In this document: piece after piece, positions 1 through 12,063 of the stretch | How the letters are laid out: every line of letters starts with the position of its first letter | How positions within the stretch are numbered: the first letter of the stretch is position 1 | Notes under the pieces: generated by a model | Seen by the model: only the letters and a program-made list of their open reading frames with translations | Databases searched by the model: none | Told to the model about the DNA's origin: nothing | Made by a program: the position numbers and the translations under genes | Assembly: GCA_019044685.2 (NCBI GenBank) | Contig: JAGTXX020000013.1 | Coordinates: forward strand, 1-64,000 | Reading direction: 5' to 3' | Length of the DNA stretch: 64,000 nucleotides | Source: Nannochloris sp. 'desiccata' | Taxonomy: Eukaryota; Chlorophyta; Trebouxiophyceae; Chlorellales; Chlorellaceae

Positions 1-83
1 CTACTATAAACGCCATAAAGCATCGGCAGAGAGGGTGAAAATACTATTAACATATCATCAATAATTAATTAGCATCTGCTTTA

Positions 84-3000
84 ATGGGTTCTCAAGAGTT
101 CGAATTCTTCTCATCAGAAATCTGCTCAGCGTTAAATGACGGCAAAGAGGTAGGCCAATTTCCTTGTCTAATTGGTAATTGAGATAAACGGCATGTAGAC
201 CAGAAACGCCAACCCCGCTGTTTTTATAAAATCCATCTACTTGCAGGTCACTCCTCCATCTGCTTCTTCTCGACCAGTGGAGGACGAGGCCCTTTTGCTA
301 GAATTAACAAGAGCTGTGCGCTCTAGGAAACTGAACGCGACAAAAGTTGGAGATGCTTTGAGGTTAGCAGGGATTTCTGAACCATCTCCATCCCTAGAAA
401 CTGCCCTCGCGGATGCTCTTTGGTTTACCTGGCTCGAATGTAGCAGCAACAACATGAACGACTCTGGCAGTGAACCTCTTAAATCAAGGGTTGCAGACTG
501 TGCTAAAGTATTGATTAACACTGGATGGCTTAGTAAACGTATTCTTATGGAAGTTAGTGAAGGCGATTTCTTAGAATGGGCTGGTTTAATAGTAAATTAC
601 AGAGACGGTTTCCGAAAGAAAGAAATTCGATCAAACACTCGCCATGTCTACACCCAACGCAAATTCAACCTATTGCGTGAAGAAAGTGAAGGATATTCCA
701 AACTAGTTACTTTGCTGAATCAAGTTGGTGCTGGTGCTCTCACTCCTGGTCCTTGTGTTGATGCTGCTGTGGATGAAATCAAATCTTTAATTGGATATTT
801 TGCTCTGGATCCAAATCGTACATGTAGCTTGGTACTGGATGCATTTACCGTACAGTCACATAATGATGCATTTTTAGAATTAATTATGAAGTTGTTTAGT
901 GCTGATGCTGTCACACAGCTACTTGGATTTCAGTTTTCTGCTCGTAGTGTCGTTTTGGTTGCGGCGGGAGAAACAGAAGAAAAATCTGGATCAAAAGTAC
1001 TTCAAGTGCTTCCACCTGGATTATATACTGCTGCTGCCAAGCTAGTAAATGCTGATGTTGTTGAATTAAAAGCATTACTGGGTCATTTATCTCCTAGTAA
1101 TGATGAAGAAGTAGCTGCTGCATGGAAGCAATGTGAAGCTGATTTAGAAACTGCCGTGAAACGTATTGGTGTTATTTCACTCACCTCTGGAACTGAAGGT
1201 GCCGGTGCTGGAGATGAACAGCAAGAGCAGCAAAGGAGACGCGCAGGGCAGAGTGCTGCTGCTTTAGATCTAGATCCTAAACCACTAGCTACCAATGTAA
1301 TTATTGCTGGACAAGGTGCTCTGCAGCAGAGGACGTCACTGCTGGCTGCGTTGCTGCGTGTACCTGGAGCCTGGGAGCATGCTGTGCAACTTATGAAATG
1401 GCTTGCTGCTCTTGGTTTGCATGACGTAGCTGTGTTTCCTGAGGTTGGTGAAGCTCTCTGTGCTCTCTTAGCTGCTGAAATTGCTCCACAGTACGAGCAT
1501 CTTTACCCTGGCGGAAAAGCTCAAGAGCTTGTGGCTGGTACTAATGTTACATCTGCCGAAGTAGATTACGCAATTTCCAATTATGCTATTGAACTACTTC
1601 GTCTCGTTGGACATCATCTCTACCATGATGTAGCTACTTTAACAAGGCTTACACGACTGGCTGGAGCTGTGTTGTCATCTAATAATACTGATGCTCGGGC
1701 AGTAGAGATTCTGGGTAGTTATGTGATGCCTGCTGCTGCATTGATTCCTGGTAATGTAGCATTATCTTTAGAAGTGTGGGCTGCTCTCTCAAAGCTTCCT
1801 TATACAAAGCGTTTCTGTCTTTATGGGGAGGTGAGAGATGCTGCTGCAAAGTCACCACTTTTAAGAGCTTCTGCCAAGCTCGCAGAGACTGAAGTACGTC
1901 GTATTTTACGACGAGTTACTGCTCCTGCAAATCGTCGTGAAGCCAAACTTACTATGCGTCCCCTGGGTCGAATGCTTGCTAAGATTACTCATGCAAATCC
2001 GCTGGCAGTCGCTGAACAGCTGCTGCGACAGGTAATGGGTATGCCAGGAATGGTAGCATCTATATCTGAAGCCCTTAAATACTTGACTCCACTTGCATTT
2101 GATGTTGCTACCTTTGCTGTACTATGCCAGCTAGCCTCCCGTCGGCGCAAGCTTAAAGATGACGGCATCAATCTTGAAGAGTGGTTTCAATGGCTTGCTG
2201 CATTTACTGGTGTTTTAGCACGTAAGCATGAATCCGTTGAAGTCACTGCCTTAGCTCAGTACATTGCAAATCAGCTTAAAGGATGTGAATCTTTAGATAT
2301 TCTAGTACTTTGGGAATTGATTGCTACCATGACTGGTGTGGCGCCAGTATTTGAAGTGAGTGATGGACAACTGGATGCTCTCTCTGGCAGCGAGACTTTA
2401 ATAGGTCAAATAATAGTAGCTCAGCTTGGTGAACAGAGTAAATCTGGAAATGAAAGAGCTGCAGAACGTGGAAGGCAGCGGCTCCTCCGAGCGCTCTGCA
2501 TCGGACCTGAAAACGATCAGCTAGCAATGCCACTGCTGATTCTCTTGGCACAACAACGCAAGCTTATTACGCTACAATCTCAAGTCTCGCATCTTAAACT
2601 AGTAGCTGAGCTCTATGATCGTTGTCAAGAGGTCACTGTTCAGTATGCGGAGTTCCTTCGCAAGGCCCTCCCTGTTGCAGACTATGCTGCCCGTTTACCT
2701 AGTATCAAAGATCTTGCTATTGAATATAGCCTCGATCCAGAGATTATATTTGAGTTGCATAGACCGTTGATTCATGGCATTATGCCACCTCCTGCTCCTG
2801 TAGAAGAAGAAGCAGAGGAAGGTGAAGCTGCTGCTGCTACTGCTGTGTCTCCTGCGCCAGGAGGAGCTGTAGATGATGATGAAGAAGGTGAAATAAATGG
2901 TGGAAATGGAGATACTTCTGCGATAGATGCAGAGGATGGAGAAGTTCCTGGTGGTGGTGGTCCCAATACCGCCGTCGCCGCCGTATTGACTGCTGCTGCA

Positions 3001-5645
3001 GCTGCTCTTCCTGGTGCAGCAAGCGACCTTCCACTCATGAGTTGGGATCAATTAATAGAACAAACCTCTTCTCTAGCTCCTGAAGGTGGCTTCCGTGGCA
3101 TGTCCCAAACTCTTTTCGTTACCTTTTGGGCGCTGGCACTCTACGATCTTGATGTGCCTGCTGCCAGGTACAGTGCTACTCTTACACAGACACGCAGTGC
3201 AGCACGTGCAGCTCGTGATGACCTAGAAGCGACTCGTCGTGATGCACAGAGACCTAGCTATGGTGGTGGCAACATGAGACAAGGTGGTGGGGGGCATCAT
3301 GGTGGATACCCTGCACCACAGCAGCAGGCAGCCGACATGGAAGGGCTTGCTAGAGAAGTAGAACGCCTTGAAGCTATTGCTGCAAAGCTTCCTGTAGATC
3401 TCAAGGAGCAAGAAGCCAATGCAGCTGCTGTCGATGCTCGATTAAAATTAACTAGAGGAGCTTGGTAAGTTTTTTTATGAATCGCAATTAATTAAAGATA
3501 CAAATATTTCATTCTAACTATTGCATATTCTCTTCTCAAATCTACTTTTACAGGGTTCTTATGGATACTGCTGAATCTCAGGCTGCTGCTGCACGTGAAT
3601 TTGTTCAGTTCTGTATTCTGCCACGTGTTCTTAATTCTCCCGCCGATGCTTTGTACTGTGCTCGCTTTCTACGCAAAGCACATGCTTTAGGTCCACCTGG
3701 ATTTAGATTGCTGGCTATAGTAGACAGGGTAAGATAACCCTATTAAGATATAGGTCGACAATTAGCTGTGTTTTCCTCAGCTGGTATTCTTTTCTCACGC
3801 TGCGGTCTTCAATTTCTTTCATCATTGCAGCTTTTCAAAGAGCTTGGTTTCCTTGTTCGTTGCTGCACTTCCCGTGAAGCTACTAATCTCGGTATCTTCT
3901 TTGCTGATCTAATGGCTATGGTAACTCGTTGGCGCTCTGCCAGTCATTATGCTCGTGAATGTGCTACTTCAGAGGCCTTCCGCACCTATAAATCTGGGGT
4001 TTTATCACAAGCTTCTCACTCAGAATTTGTGAGACTGTCTGCCAACTGGCACCGTAAATTCACTTTAGATGTGTTTTGCACATGCTTGTCTTCTGCTGAT
4101 TATATGCAAATGAAGAATGCTTTGCTGGTCCTTAATAGAATGGTGCGTATCTATCCTGCTACAAAGGAAGATATTCAAGAGCTGCTGCGCATGCTGGGCC
4201 CTATTAGGGACAGTGATCCTCGTGAAGATCTAAAAACGTTGGCTAGAATGTATTGTACAGCTTTGGAAATGGCTCAGCGTGATAAAAAGCGAGCTGTGGT
4301 TGCTACCAGGCAAGAGTATGCTGGATTGCCACCGCCTCTAAGGAAGAAAGCGCCAAAATCATCTACAGCTGCTGCTGCCGAAGATAAAGGAGAGAAAGAA
4401 AAGGTAGAAAATGATCCGCAGACTGGACATAAAGATAGAGATAAACACATTGATGGTGATGAATCTGAAAAGAGGAGAGACAGCCACAGAGAAGAGCTGG
4501 CAGACCAGCAACAGCGTAATGGTGGTGGAGGTGGAGGTAGTGGCAGAGAAAAAGAAAAAGGAAAAGATGGTCCTCGTGGTCGTGGTGAAGATCGACGAGG
4601 TATTTTACGTGTGGATGCTCCTGAGTTTGTTCCTAGTGGTGGTAAAGATAGCGGCCGTCGTCCTCGCCCTGCTCTTGCTGAACCTTCATCTAAACGAGCA
4701 CGGAGAGATGACAGAGATCAACTGCAGCCACTGCATCCTCCTCCTCCTCCCCCTCCTTCTTCTCGCAGAGGAGGAGAGAGATCCGAGCGTGATAGCGCTG
4801 GTAAACGTAAACGTGACGTTGATGGCAAATCAGATGCTTCTGCTCGCGAGCGTGAGCCTCGTCGTCGCAGTGACCAGGAACGGCTTGATTTAGAGTCTGC
4901 TAGAGCCATCGCCCGAGCTGCACAGGCAGACCGCCAGCAGGGCCCTAGCACTGGTGGTGGTAGTGGCATGGATGCTTCTAAATCTGATCGTGATCGCGGT
5001 GGGCGTGGTGATAGAGATCGCAGTGGTGGCCGTGATACTAGAGATAGAGATCGTGATCAGCCTCGTTCTCCACGAGAAGGTGGCGCTGAGGAGAGAGACC
5101 GCCGGGACAAGAGGGATGACAGAAAGAAGAAAGAAAGCACCCGTCCTGCAGCACCTGAGAGAGGAGCAAAGGAAGAGATATTTGGTCGCAATGATGGTCG
5201 TGATGCATTTATTAATGGCAGCGATGATGAAGGCAGGCGTGGAAAAAGGCAAAAACGGGGGGGCGATAAAAAGCAACGACGTGGCAGGGACGGGGGTAGT
5301 AGCAAAGAAAGAGCCCCTGTTGTTGTTGCTGATGGTAGTGCAAAATCTGATAGAGATAATGCAGCACCATCGCGTCTTCGTGGTCGCTTAGGAGGTAACA
5401 GCCATCTCACTGCTGATAGAGTAGAGCAGCAACAAGACAGAAAAGATGACAACACCAAACGTGGCGGCAGTGGTGGTGGTGGTGATGAGCCAAGAAGAGA
5501 AGAAAGACGCCTGAGTAGTAAAAGAGATAGCGATAGAGGCGAAAGAGATCGCGGACGGCCTCGTGATCGTCAGAGAGAACGTGACGGAGGAGGTCGTGAT
5601 AATAGAAGTAATGTTGGCAACAATCGTCGGCAGCAAAGAAAATAA
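84..5645 (+). CDS. THO2: THO complex subunit 2 (THOC2/Tho2)
   Basis: Four exons fit GT-AG sites and frame: 84-149, 247-3464, 3554-3728, 3831-5645, giving about 1757 residues. THO2 is the large scaffold of the THO/TREX complex, which couples transcription to nuclear mRNA export. The recognisable parts are the central helical region and the stretch across exons 2-4 reading FVQFCILPR, ADALYCARF, then LGFLVRCCT and ATNLGIFFADLM, matching the conserved Tho2 domain. The last 430 residues are an Arg/Asp/Glu/Lys-rich disordered tail, usual for metazoan and plant THOC2. The start was chosen because the 22-codon first exon joins exon 2 in frame; the first bases of exon 2 carry no ATG. The gene converges on the golgin downstream with only 69 bp between stops. 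A glycine/proline-rich insert near residue 900 looks lineage-specific. Family call is secure; exact start less so. Confidence 0.9.
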
Positions 5646-5714
5646 AATCAATAAATTCATTCGTTTTTACACAATTTGCATTTTTACGACTCTAAATAAA
5701 TATTTTTAATATTT

Positions 5715-7811
5715 TTAAATCCACCCACCTAATAGAGCATGTGACTTGGTATGCATCTCTTTTAATTTATGGTACTCGACAGGTGATGCTCGAAGCACTG
5801 CAGCCAATGCAGGCAGAAGCACTTCGCATTCTTGAACTCTGTTTTCTAGATGAGCTCCTAGAAACTTGAGCAGCACATTTCTGAGGTACATTAAATCAGT
5901 AGGATCCATGAGATGGGCAGTGTCACCATTACTATTATCACTGCTTCCAGGGCGGCGTGGCAAAGGTGTTAGATACAATGATTTTTCTTCATTAATCGTG
6001 CTGCTGCTATTATAAACACCACCACCCTCACTAATACTTCCACTGCCAGCATGCATCCTTGCTCCGGCCATTGCAGTAGATGCTTCACGTGCTGCCTCTT
6101 CCAAGCTATTTCTATCTTCAACTAACTGATCTTTTTCACGTTCTAATCGACCTAATGCAGCTCTAAATTCATCAACTTGTCGTGTTGCAGCCAATGCTGC
6201 TGCTTCAAGCCTTCGCTCTCTTTGTTCAGAAGATCGCGCTAAACGCTCTAATCCAGCCTCGGCAGTTAATGCCTTCTGTTCTGCAGCTACTGACACTTCT
6301 TCAGCTTTTTTCTGAGCAGATTCAGCTAACTGTAACTTTTCTTGTAGTGATTTATGTGCTGCATTCAGAGCTGACAGCCGTGCCTCTACAGCTTCGATTT
6401 CTTCTTGTGCACACGCAGGCCATTTCGACCTATCATTACCAGCTTGACTCCATCTCTCTTCCACTGCTGCATCTATTGCTTCCCAGACTGCTGAAGCTTT
6501 TACACCTGCCTGCTGTGCTTCTAGCAAAGCGTCCTCTGCGCTAACGGTGGCTTGAGCCAGCCGTTCTTCAAGCTCAGCTGCTAATTTCGCTGTAGCTACT
6601 AACTCTTCCTCAGCTACTACCCTCTTTGACTCACTTTGTTCAAACATATCTCGAAGAGCACCAGAAGAAAGTTGTACTGCTCTACCTTCTTCTAGCCGTG
6701 CTTCTGCTGCTGCCAACCGAGCGTATAAATCATCACGCTCAGATGCAGCTGATTCTAAATCTCTCGCATCAGCTGCAGCCCGTGCAGCTTCAGCTTCAGT
6801 TGCTGATAATTTATTTTCTAATGCCGTAACCTGTGCTTGAGATGAGGCTAGTTGGTGAGATAAAGACGCTGTAGTCATTTCTAGCTCTGCTGCTCTGGCT
6901 CGTTGATTTGCTTCTGTAGCAACTGTTTTGACAGCATGTTTAGAACGCTCGTCTTGCAGCGACGCTTCAGCTTTCTGGGCTCGTTCTTTGAAGCTCTTTA
7001 ATTCAATTAAAAGCTGCTCGGCACGCTTTGCCTCTTTTGTTGCTTTGATCTCAGCCTCTTCGCACCTAGCTTCAGCTTGTAATCTCTCATCCTGTGATAG
7101 TCTAACCACTTCTAGTTGAGCAGATTGCATTTCATTGTGCTTCTCTTTATATTTTGCTAGCTGTTCTTCAGCCACATCCTTGGCAGCGGAGGCTTCGGCC
7201 AGAGCTGAAGTTAATCGAGCAGTTTGTTGCCGTAGAGCAGAGCAGTGGGAACAACTAGATGTAGACGATTTCTTGTCAGTAGCAATACCATCGTCATATC
7301 TTGCACCTTCCGTATCAGTCGCACCTGCTTCTTCCTCATTTTTCTCTGCTAAGCTTGCAGACGCCACCGCTGCCTGCTGTTGTTGTTGCTGCAATGATCG
7401 TAGCTCAGTGGACAGATTTCCCACTTGTTCTTGCAGTCTATCTATTTCCGACTGTGCTGCTAATACTAATACATCATTCAACGCATCATCATCAACTTTA
7501 ATTTTATCAATAGCAGCATTCACTGCCGCCACTTCTGGGTGAGAAGCACCTCCCATCTTTTGTAGTGCCTCTCTCAATAAGCTATTTGCCTGAATCAGTT
7601 CATGTTTTTCTCGAAGATGTAGCTGGATAATCATCTTCATATCATGCTGATCATACCATCTGAGTTTTTTAGCACTCTCAACAGGCAGACGCAAATACCC
7701 GTCACTTCCTCCTTGTTTTGAAGGGGAGGGTTCAAGGCTGGTGGTGCCCTGGGATGACCCAGCTTGAGCTGCGACATTCTCTACTATTTGCTGCTTGAGA
7801 CTGCAAGTCAT
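5715..7811 (-). CDS. GRIP-domain golgin, coiled-coil protein
   Basis: A single-exon 698-residue protein. Residues about 60-600 are almost continuous heptad-type coiled coil, rich in Ala, Glu, Lys and Gln and without membrane segments. Near residue 640 the motif DLMYLRNVLLKFL followed by LLPALAAVL and SPVEY matches the GRIP domain, including the tyrosine that in other golgins contacts Arl1-GTP at the trans-Golgi network. From the family I infer a trans-Golgi tether that captures vesicles. The ATG at 7811 is the first in the frame and is preceded by a plausible 5' leader. A TTACA (TGTAA on this strand) lies at 5667-5671, 44 nt past the stop. The coiled coil itself is too generic to assign to golgin-97, -245 or another subgroup. 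Confidence 0.82.
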   Translation of the reverse strand: MTCSLKQQIVENVAAQAGSSQGTTSLEPSPSKQGGSDGYLRLPVESAKKLRWYDQHDMKMIIQLHLREKHELIQANSLLREALQKMGGASHPEVAAVNAAIDKIKVDDDALNDVLVLAAQSEIDRLQEQVGNLSTELRSLQQQQQQAAVASASLAEKNEEEAGATDTEGARYDDGIATDKKSSTSSCSHCSALRQQTARLTSALAEASAAKDVAEEQLAKYKEKHNEMQSAQLEVVRLSQDERLQAEARCEEAEIKATKEAKRAEQLLIELKSFKERAQKAEASLQDERSKHAVKTVATEANQRARAAELEMTTASLSHQLASSQAQVTALENKLSATEAEAARAAADARDLESAASERDDLYARLAAAEARLEEGRAVQLSSGALRDMFEQSESKRVVAEEELVATAKLAAELEERLAQATVSAEDALLEAQQAGVKASAVWEAIDAAVEERWSQAGNDRSKWPACAQEEIEAVEARLSALNAAHKSLQEKLQLAESAQKKAEEVSVAAEQKALTAEAGLERLARSSEQRERRLEAAALAATRQVDEFRAALGRLEREKDQLVEDRNSLEEAAREASTAMAGARMHAGSGSISEGGGVYNSSSTINEEKSLYLTPLPRRPGSSDNSNGDTAHLMDPTDLMYLRNVLLKFLGAHLENRVQECEVLLPALAAVLRASPVEYHKLKEMHTKSHALLGGWI

Positions 7812-8309
7812 TTATATGGGTTGAAATGAGAATTAAACAAGTTGATCACCACCAGCGGGGAAGATATAGACTGATCGAAAAATATAGTCAACTTGCAATA
7901 AGCCAGCCCTAACAATGATGATAGCTGCCTCCTTCTTTCTTACCGTGTCGCGCCATCGGTGATGTTTGCGTTGAGATCCTTTACTGTGCTTTGAAGTTTA
8001 GTTTGAAAAGTTTTAAATTGATTCTGCATATTTTCAAGTTTAATTGCATTCGTCAGAAGCCATCAATGTCGGATTTAGATTGAATCATTTGTATGCAAAC
8101 GCTGCGAAAGAAATACTGCAGGAATCGCCTTTATCGCTTCAAAAAGGGCAGTCATGGTTTTCCCTCTAGCCTAGCAGCTGTGTGGTTCAACCACTGGTTG
8201 GAACGTGGAGGAAGAGGCCCTCTTTACTGAACTCATACTCAATCTGAGGCATTCATTAACTGTTGAAACAGTTTGAGCGGAATTAAGAACTTGTTAACTA
8301 GCTCTGGTA
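7812..8309. promoter_or_regulatory. Divergent spacer, golgin / Maf
   Basis: About 500 bp separate the starts of two divergently transcribed genes, so both promoters should lie here. I see no TATA element that stands out, no RNA gene and no open frame with coding character. The segment TTGTTAACTAGC at 8291-8302 recurs inside the first Maf intron at 8468-8479. Confidence 0.45.
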
Positions 8310-9162
8310 ATGCGGCAATCGCCTGTTCGAGCGATGATCCTTGAAAAAGTTCCGCAATTGGTCCATCGGCGGATCATACTTGCCAGTGCTTCTCCGCGGC
8401 GCCAAGAACTCCTGAAACAAATCGGGCTGAAATATGAGGTACTGGGACGTTGAAATTGATTTGAAATTTGTTAACTAGCGCTTTTCAAAGAACAGCAAAT
8501 ATTAATGACAATTTACTGCCACTGCCACCGCCTTCCCCCAAATATCCTGTCTGTAAGAACATGAGAATAGAAAGCTACCGCTGACATATTTCTCTTGAAT
8601 TTTATGCTCGTTACAGGTAATTGTGAGCAGTTTTGAAGAGGATCTCCCCAAAGACACGGTGACTGGTAGTGCATATGCTGAATTAACTGCTACCCACAAA
8701 GCTCTCGATGTCGCTCAAAACATGAAAGAACCTGCATACCTCATAATTAGCGCCGACACAGTAGTAGAATGCCAAGGACATATTCTTGAGAAACCTGCCG
8801 ATTCTGCTGATGCCAAGAGAATGTTAGATATGCTCAATGGGAGCAGCCACCAAGTTCACACAGGTGTAGCTTTAGCAACTCCAGTAACAAGCAGTGAAGA
8901 CGGTGCTATAGAATGGGCAGTGCATAGTTTTGTAGAGACGACAACAGTCACGTTTGATAATCTGTCAAGTGGCGAGATTGATGCATATGTAGCAAGTGGA
9001 GAGCCTTTCGGTAAAGCAGGTAGTTATGGTATTCAAGGAAAGGCAGCACCGTTTGTTCAGTCAATTAACGGCTGTTATTTTAATGTGGTGGGGCTGCCTT
9101 TACACCGTCTTTCTAAAGAGTTGAATACGCTTATAGATAGTGGGACATTGAAATTGATGTGA
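8310..9162 (+). CDS. Maf/ASMTL-type nucleotide pyrophosphatase
   Basis: Two exons, 8310-8438 and 8617-9162, joined in phase 0, encode about 224 residues. The Maf signature IILASASPRRQELL lies at residues 23-36 across exon 1, and the second exon carries the expected SADTVV block (catalytic Asp), EKPAD and the GKAGSYGIQG motif near the C-terminus. Maf proteins hydrolyse non-canonical or surplus nucleoside triphosphates to the monophosphate plus pyrophosphate and so clean the nucleotide pool. The length is normal for a stand-alone Maf; no methyltransferase domain, as in human ASMTL, follows. An internal ATG at 8334 is an alternative start. A TGTAA lies 19 nt after the stop. The first intron holds fragments resembling the 5' flank and the 3' end of the same gene. 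Confidence 0.88.
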
Positions 9163-9180
9163 TCTGTGCTTCTTGTAGAA

Positions 9181-9185
9181 TGTAA
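9181..9185 (+). terminator. TGTAA poly(A) signal of the Maf gene
   Basis: TGTAA 19 nt after the stop codon, the poly(A) motif typical of chlorophyte algae. Motif is short, so support comes from its recurrence after many genes in the window. Confidence 0.45.
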
Positions 9186-9322
9186 ATTGTTTACAAAATC
9201 AGCGCAGCGTTTAAAGCTGTAACAGTACAGTATACTGCCCAATTTTCAAATATTTATTAAATGCCAGTAGCTCGCTGCTGCAGGACAAATTCGAATATTG
9301 CTATCTAAAATATTTATTAAAG

Positions 9323-10483
9323 ATGCCTGCACCAGAGCCACCAGATTCATTTCTATCTGACGAGCCTAGGACGCTGTCGTCACAATTAACATCAAATCCA
9401 ATCGTTCTGGGGCTTGATCTAGCCTTCACAGATCAAGCACTGGAAAAGGAATTTATAGAATCACATAATAGATCACAAGTTTTTTACGACGTAAGAGTGG
9501 TCCAATGGTGATTTTTAGTTCGTCACATTTCCTTCTCTCTCAATTTTTGGCCCCCGCCCCTTGCTTATTTTGTATTTATTTCTTCTTCATCTTCCGAATT
9601 ACATATGCAGCTCGTATTGGCAGTGGGCATTCGTGCTGTGGGGTGGATTGGAACTGCACTAAAAACTTATCTACGTGGGAACACTCAGACAGCAATTTAT
9701 TTCCTTTGCTCTTGCATGCCTTCAGGCTTGCTACCGGCTTTTGGCATGTTGCTCAGCTACAAACACTATATTAGCACTTTCAGACCGTTCTGGGTTACTG
9801 CAGCAAACCTAATACAATTCTTACAGGTTGGTAGATTCTACGGCCATCTGTATCCATGCACAGGAAGTGGCTGCGATGAAGCTTTGGTGCCTCGTGCAAA
9901 GGCACTGACAGCTCTGTTCTCTAGCAATGGCGCTATGTTCTTAGTAATGACGGCTTTCATGGGAAATCTAGCGTTTAAATGGATGTTTATCACTCAGTGT
10001 ATCTATTGCTTAGTATTGATTGTCAGTAATCGCAATATATGTTTGAGAGGTCCGGCGTTAAGGGGTGCATATAACTGGATTCATGGTCAACTGGTCAACC
10101 CTTTCTTTTCAACCCTGACACGGAACTTCTGGCCCTCAGCTTCTACTACCAGTCTATATAGTGCAGCTAAGGTAATAGCATCATCTACAGCCCTACACAG
10201 TAAGACTGATTCTACCACCCCTCCTACTGAGCTCTCAGTCGAACGGTGCATTGGGAGCCAAGCAGCGTTTCAACTTATTTTTGGGCTCTGGATTCCCTGT
10301 TGGATCGCTTATGGTAGAGAAGTACAGGCACGCAAGTCATTTTTACGATCTCGCCGTGGAGATTCTGCCTATTCTAACGCAATATTCCCTTCAAAATGGG
10401 AAATGTTCATGTGTGCATGTTTGCCCGCTGTGGCATTCCCCTGGTGTATGTTTATATTGTCTGGGACGCATTTGGAGTATTAA
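9323..10483 (+). CDS. Multipass membrane protein, tandem copy 1
   Basis: Two exons, 9323-9490 and 9611-10483, join in phase 0 (ending VFYD, resuming LVLAVG) and encode 346 residues. I do not recognise the family. The protein starts with a soluble 45-residue N-terminus containing NPIVLGLDLAFTDQALE, then shows about six hydrophobic segments, a CTGSGCDEAL loop with three cysteines in the copy, and a final segment ending SGTHLEY. Two further copies follow head to tail. Copy 1 differs from copies 2 and 3 in its first two thirds but is virtually identical to copy 2 from 10025 onward, including 3' flank. No charged catalytic motif is evident; transporter, channel or structural membrane protein are all possible. 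Confidence 0.75.
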
Positions 10484-10537
10484 AAATAAGTAAACTTGAA
10501 CCAACAAAACCTTTTACATCAATTAGCGTGGGGGAGA

Positions 10538-10542
10538 TGTAA
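10538..10542 (+). terminator. TGTAA poly(A) signal, copy 1 (repeated after copy 2)
   Basis: TGTAA 55 nt after the stop; the same motif recurs 1369 bp on, after copy 2. Confidence 0.4.
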
Positions 10543-10694
10543 GGAAGGTAATTCTGCTAACAATGTAAAAGAAAAGAGGACGCTGAAACGGTCACCGTGA
10601 CGCTGCACTGTTTTTTATTTTGAATAATAAATAATAACCAACGTCACATTATAGCAAGCGATTTAAACTGTTTTGTTTCAAGTATTTAACACAA

Positions 10695-11852
10695 ATGTCT
10701 ACATCACAGCCTAAAGAATCAGAGCTAGCTGACAAGGCTCGGACCCTGAACTGCTCATCTTCAAATCCAATCGTTTTAGGACTTGATTTAGCCTTCACAG
10801 ATCAAGCGTTGGAGAATGAGTTTATAAAGCAACATAATAGATCCCAAGTGTTTTACGACGTAAGCGTGTCCTCTTTCATTCATTTTTGAGGTTGTACTCC
10901 CAATATTTCCCGCTCCGCCTCTTCATATCTATCACAGTTTAAATAATTCTCAATACTTTCCTCAAATTTTCAAATGCAGCTTCTTTTGGCATTGGGTATT
11001 CGCACATTGGGATGGATTGGAATGGCTCTAAAAGCTCACTTGCGCGGAAACACTCAGACCTCAATTGTTTTTCTATTTACCTGCGTGTCTTCAGGCTTGC
11101 TGCCAGTTTTTGGCATGTTGCTCAGCTACAAACACTACATTAGCACTTTTAGACCGTTCTGGGTTGCCTCGGCAAAGATTGTACAGTTCTTACAATTTTG
11201 CAAATATTATGACCATCTGTATCCATGCACAGGAAGTGGCTGCGATGAAGCCTTGGTGCCTCGTGCAAAGGCACTGACAGCTCTGTTCTCTAGCAATGGC
11301 GCTATGCTCTTAGTAATGACAGTATTTATGGGCAGCCTCACGTTTAAATGGATGTTTCTTACGCAGTGTATTTACTCCTTAATATTCATCGTGAGTAATC
11401 GCAATATATGTTTGAGAGGTCCGGCGTTAAGGGGCGCATATAACTGGATTCATGGTCAATTGGTCAACCCTTTCTTTTCAACCCTGACACGGAACTTCTG
11501 GCCCTCAGCTTCTACTACCAGTCTATATAGTGCAGCTAAGGTAATAGCATCATCTACAGCCCTACACAGTAAGACTGATTCTACCACCCCTCCTACTGAG
11601 CTCTCAGTCGAACGGTGCATTGGGAGCCAAGCAGCGTTTCAACTTATTTTTGGGCTCTGGATTCCCTGTTGGATCGCTTATGGTAGAGAAGTACAGGCAC
11701 GCAAGTCATTTTTACGATCTCGCCGTGGAGATTCTGCCTATTCTAACGCAATATTCCCTTCAAAATGGGAAATGTTCATGTGTGCATGTTTGCCCGCTGT
11801 GGCATTCCCCTGGTGTATGTTTATATTGTCTGGGACGCATTTGGAGTATTAA
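10695..11852 (+). CDS. Multipass membrane protein, tandem copy 2 (hybrid)
   Basis: Exons 10695-10859 and 10980-11852 encode 345 residues of the same unrecognised membrane family as its neighbours. The 5' part, including N-terminus and intron, matches copy 3; the 3' part, including the CACLPAVAFPW ending and downstream flank, matches copy 1. This is the expected product of unequal crossing over between copies 1 and 3, with the exchange between 11461 and 11636. The frame is intact through the exchange, so the hybrid is probably functional. Hydrophobic segments and the CTGSGCDEAL loop are as in copy 1. Confidence 0.78.
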
Positions 11853-12063
11853 AAATAAGTAAACTTGAACCAACAAAACCTTTTACATCAATTAGCGTGG
11901 GGGAGATGTAAGGAAGGTAATTCTGCTAACAATGTAAAAGAAAAGAGGACGCTGAAACGGTCACCGTGACGCTGCACTGTTTTTTATTTTGAATAATAAA
12001 TAATAACCAACGTCACATTATAGCAAGCGATTTAAACTGTTTTGTTTCAAGTATTTAACACAA

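Noticed and set aside
2695..3051. Antisense frames over THO2, the WD40-like gene, the subtilase and the SBP genes
   Set aside because: They lie opposite codon-biased or low-complexity coding sequence, are Ser/His/Leu-rich, and have no homologous motif or promoter context.
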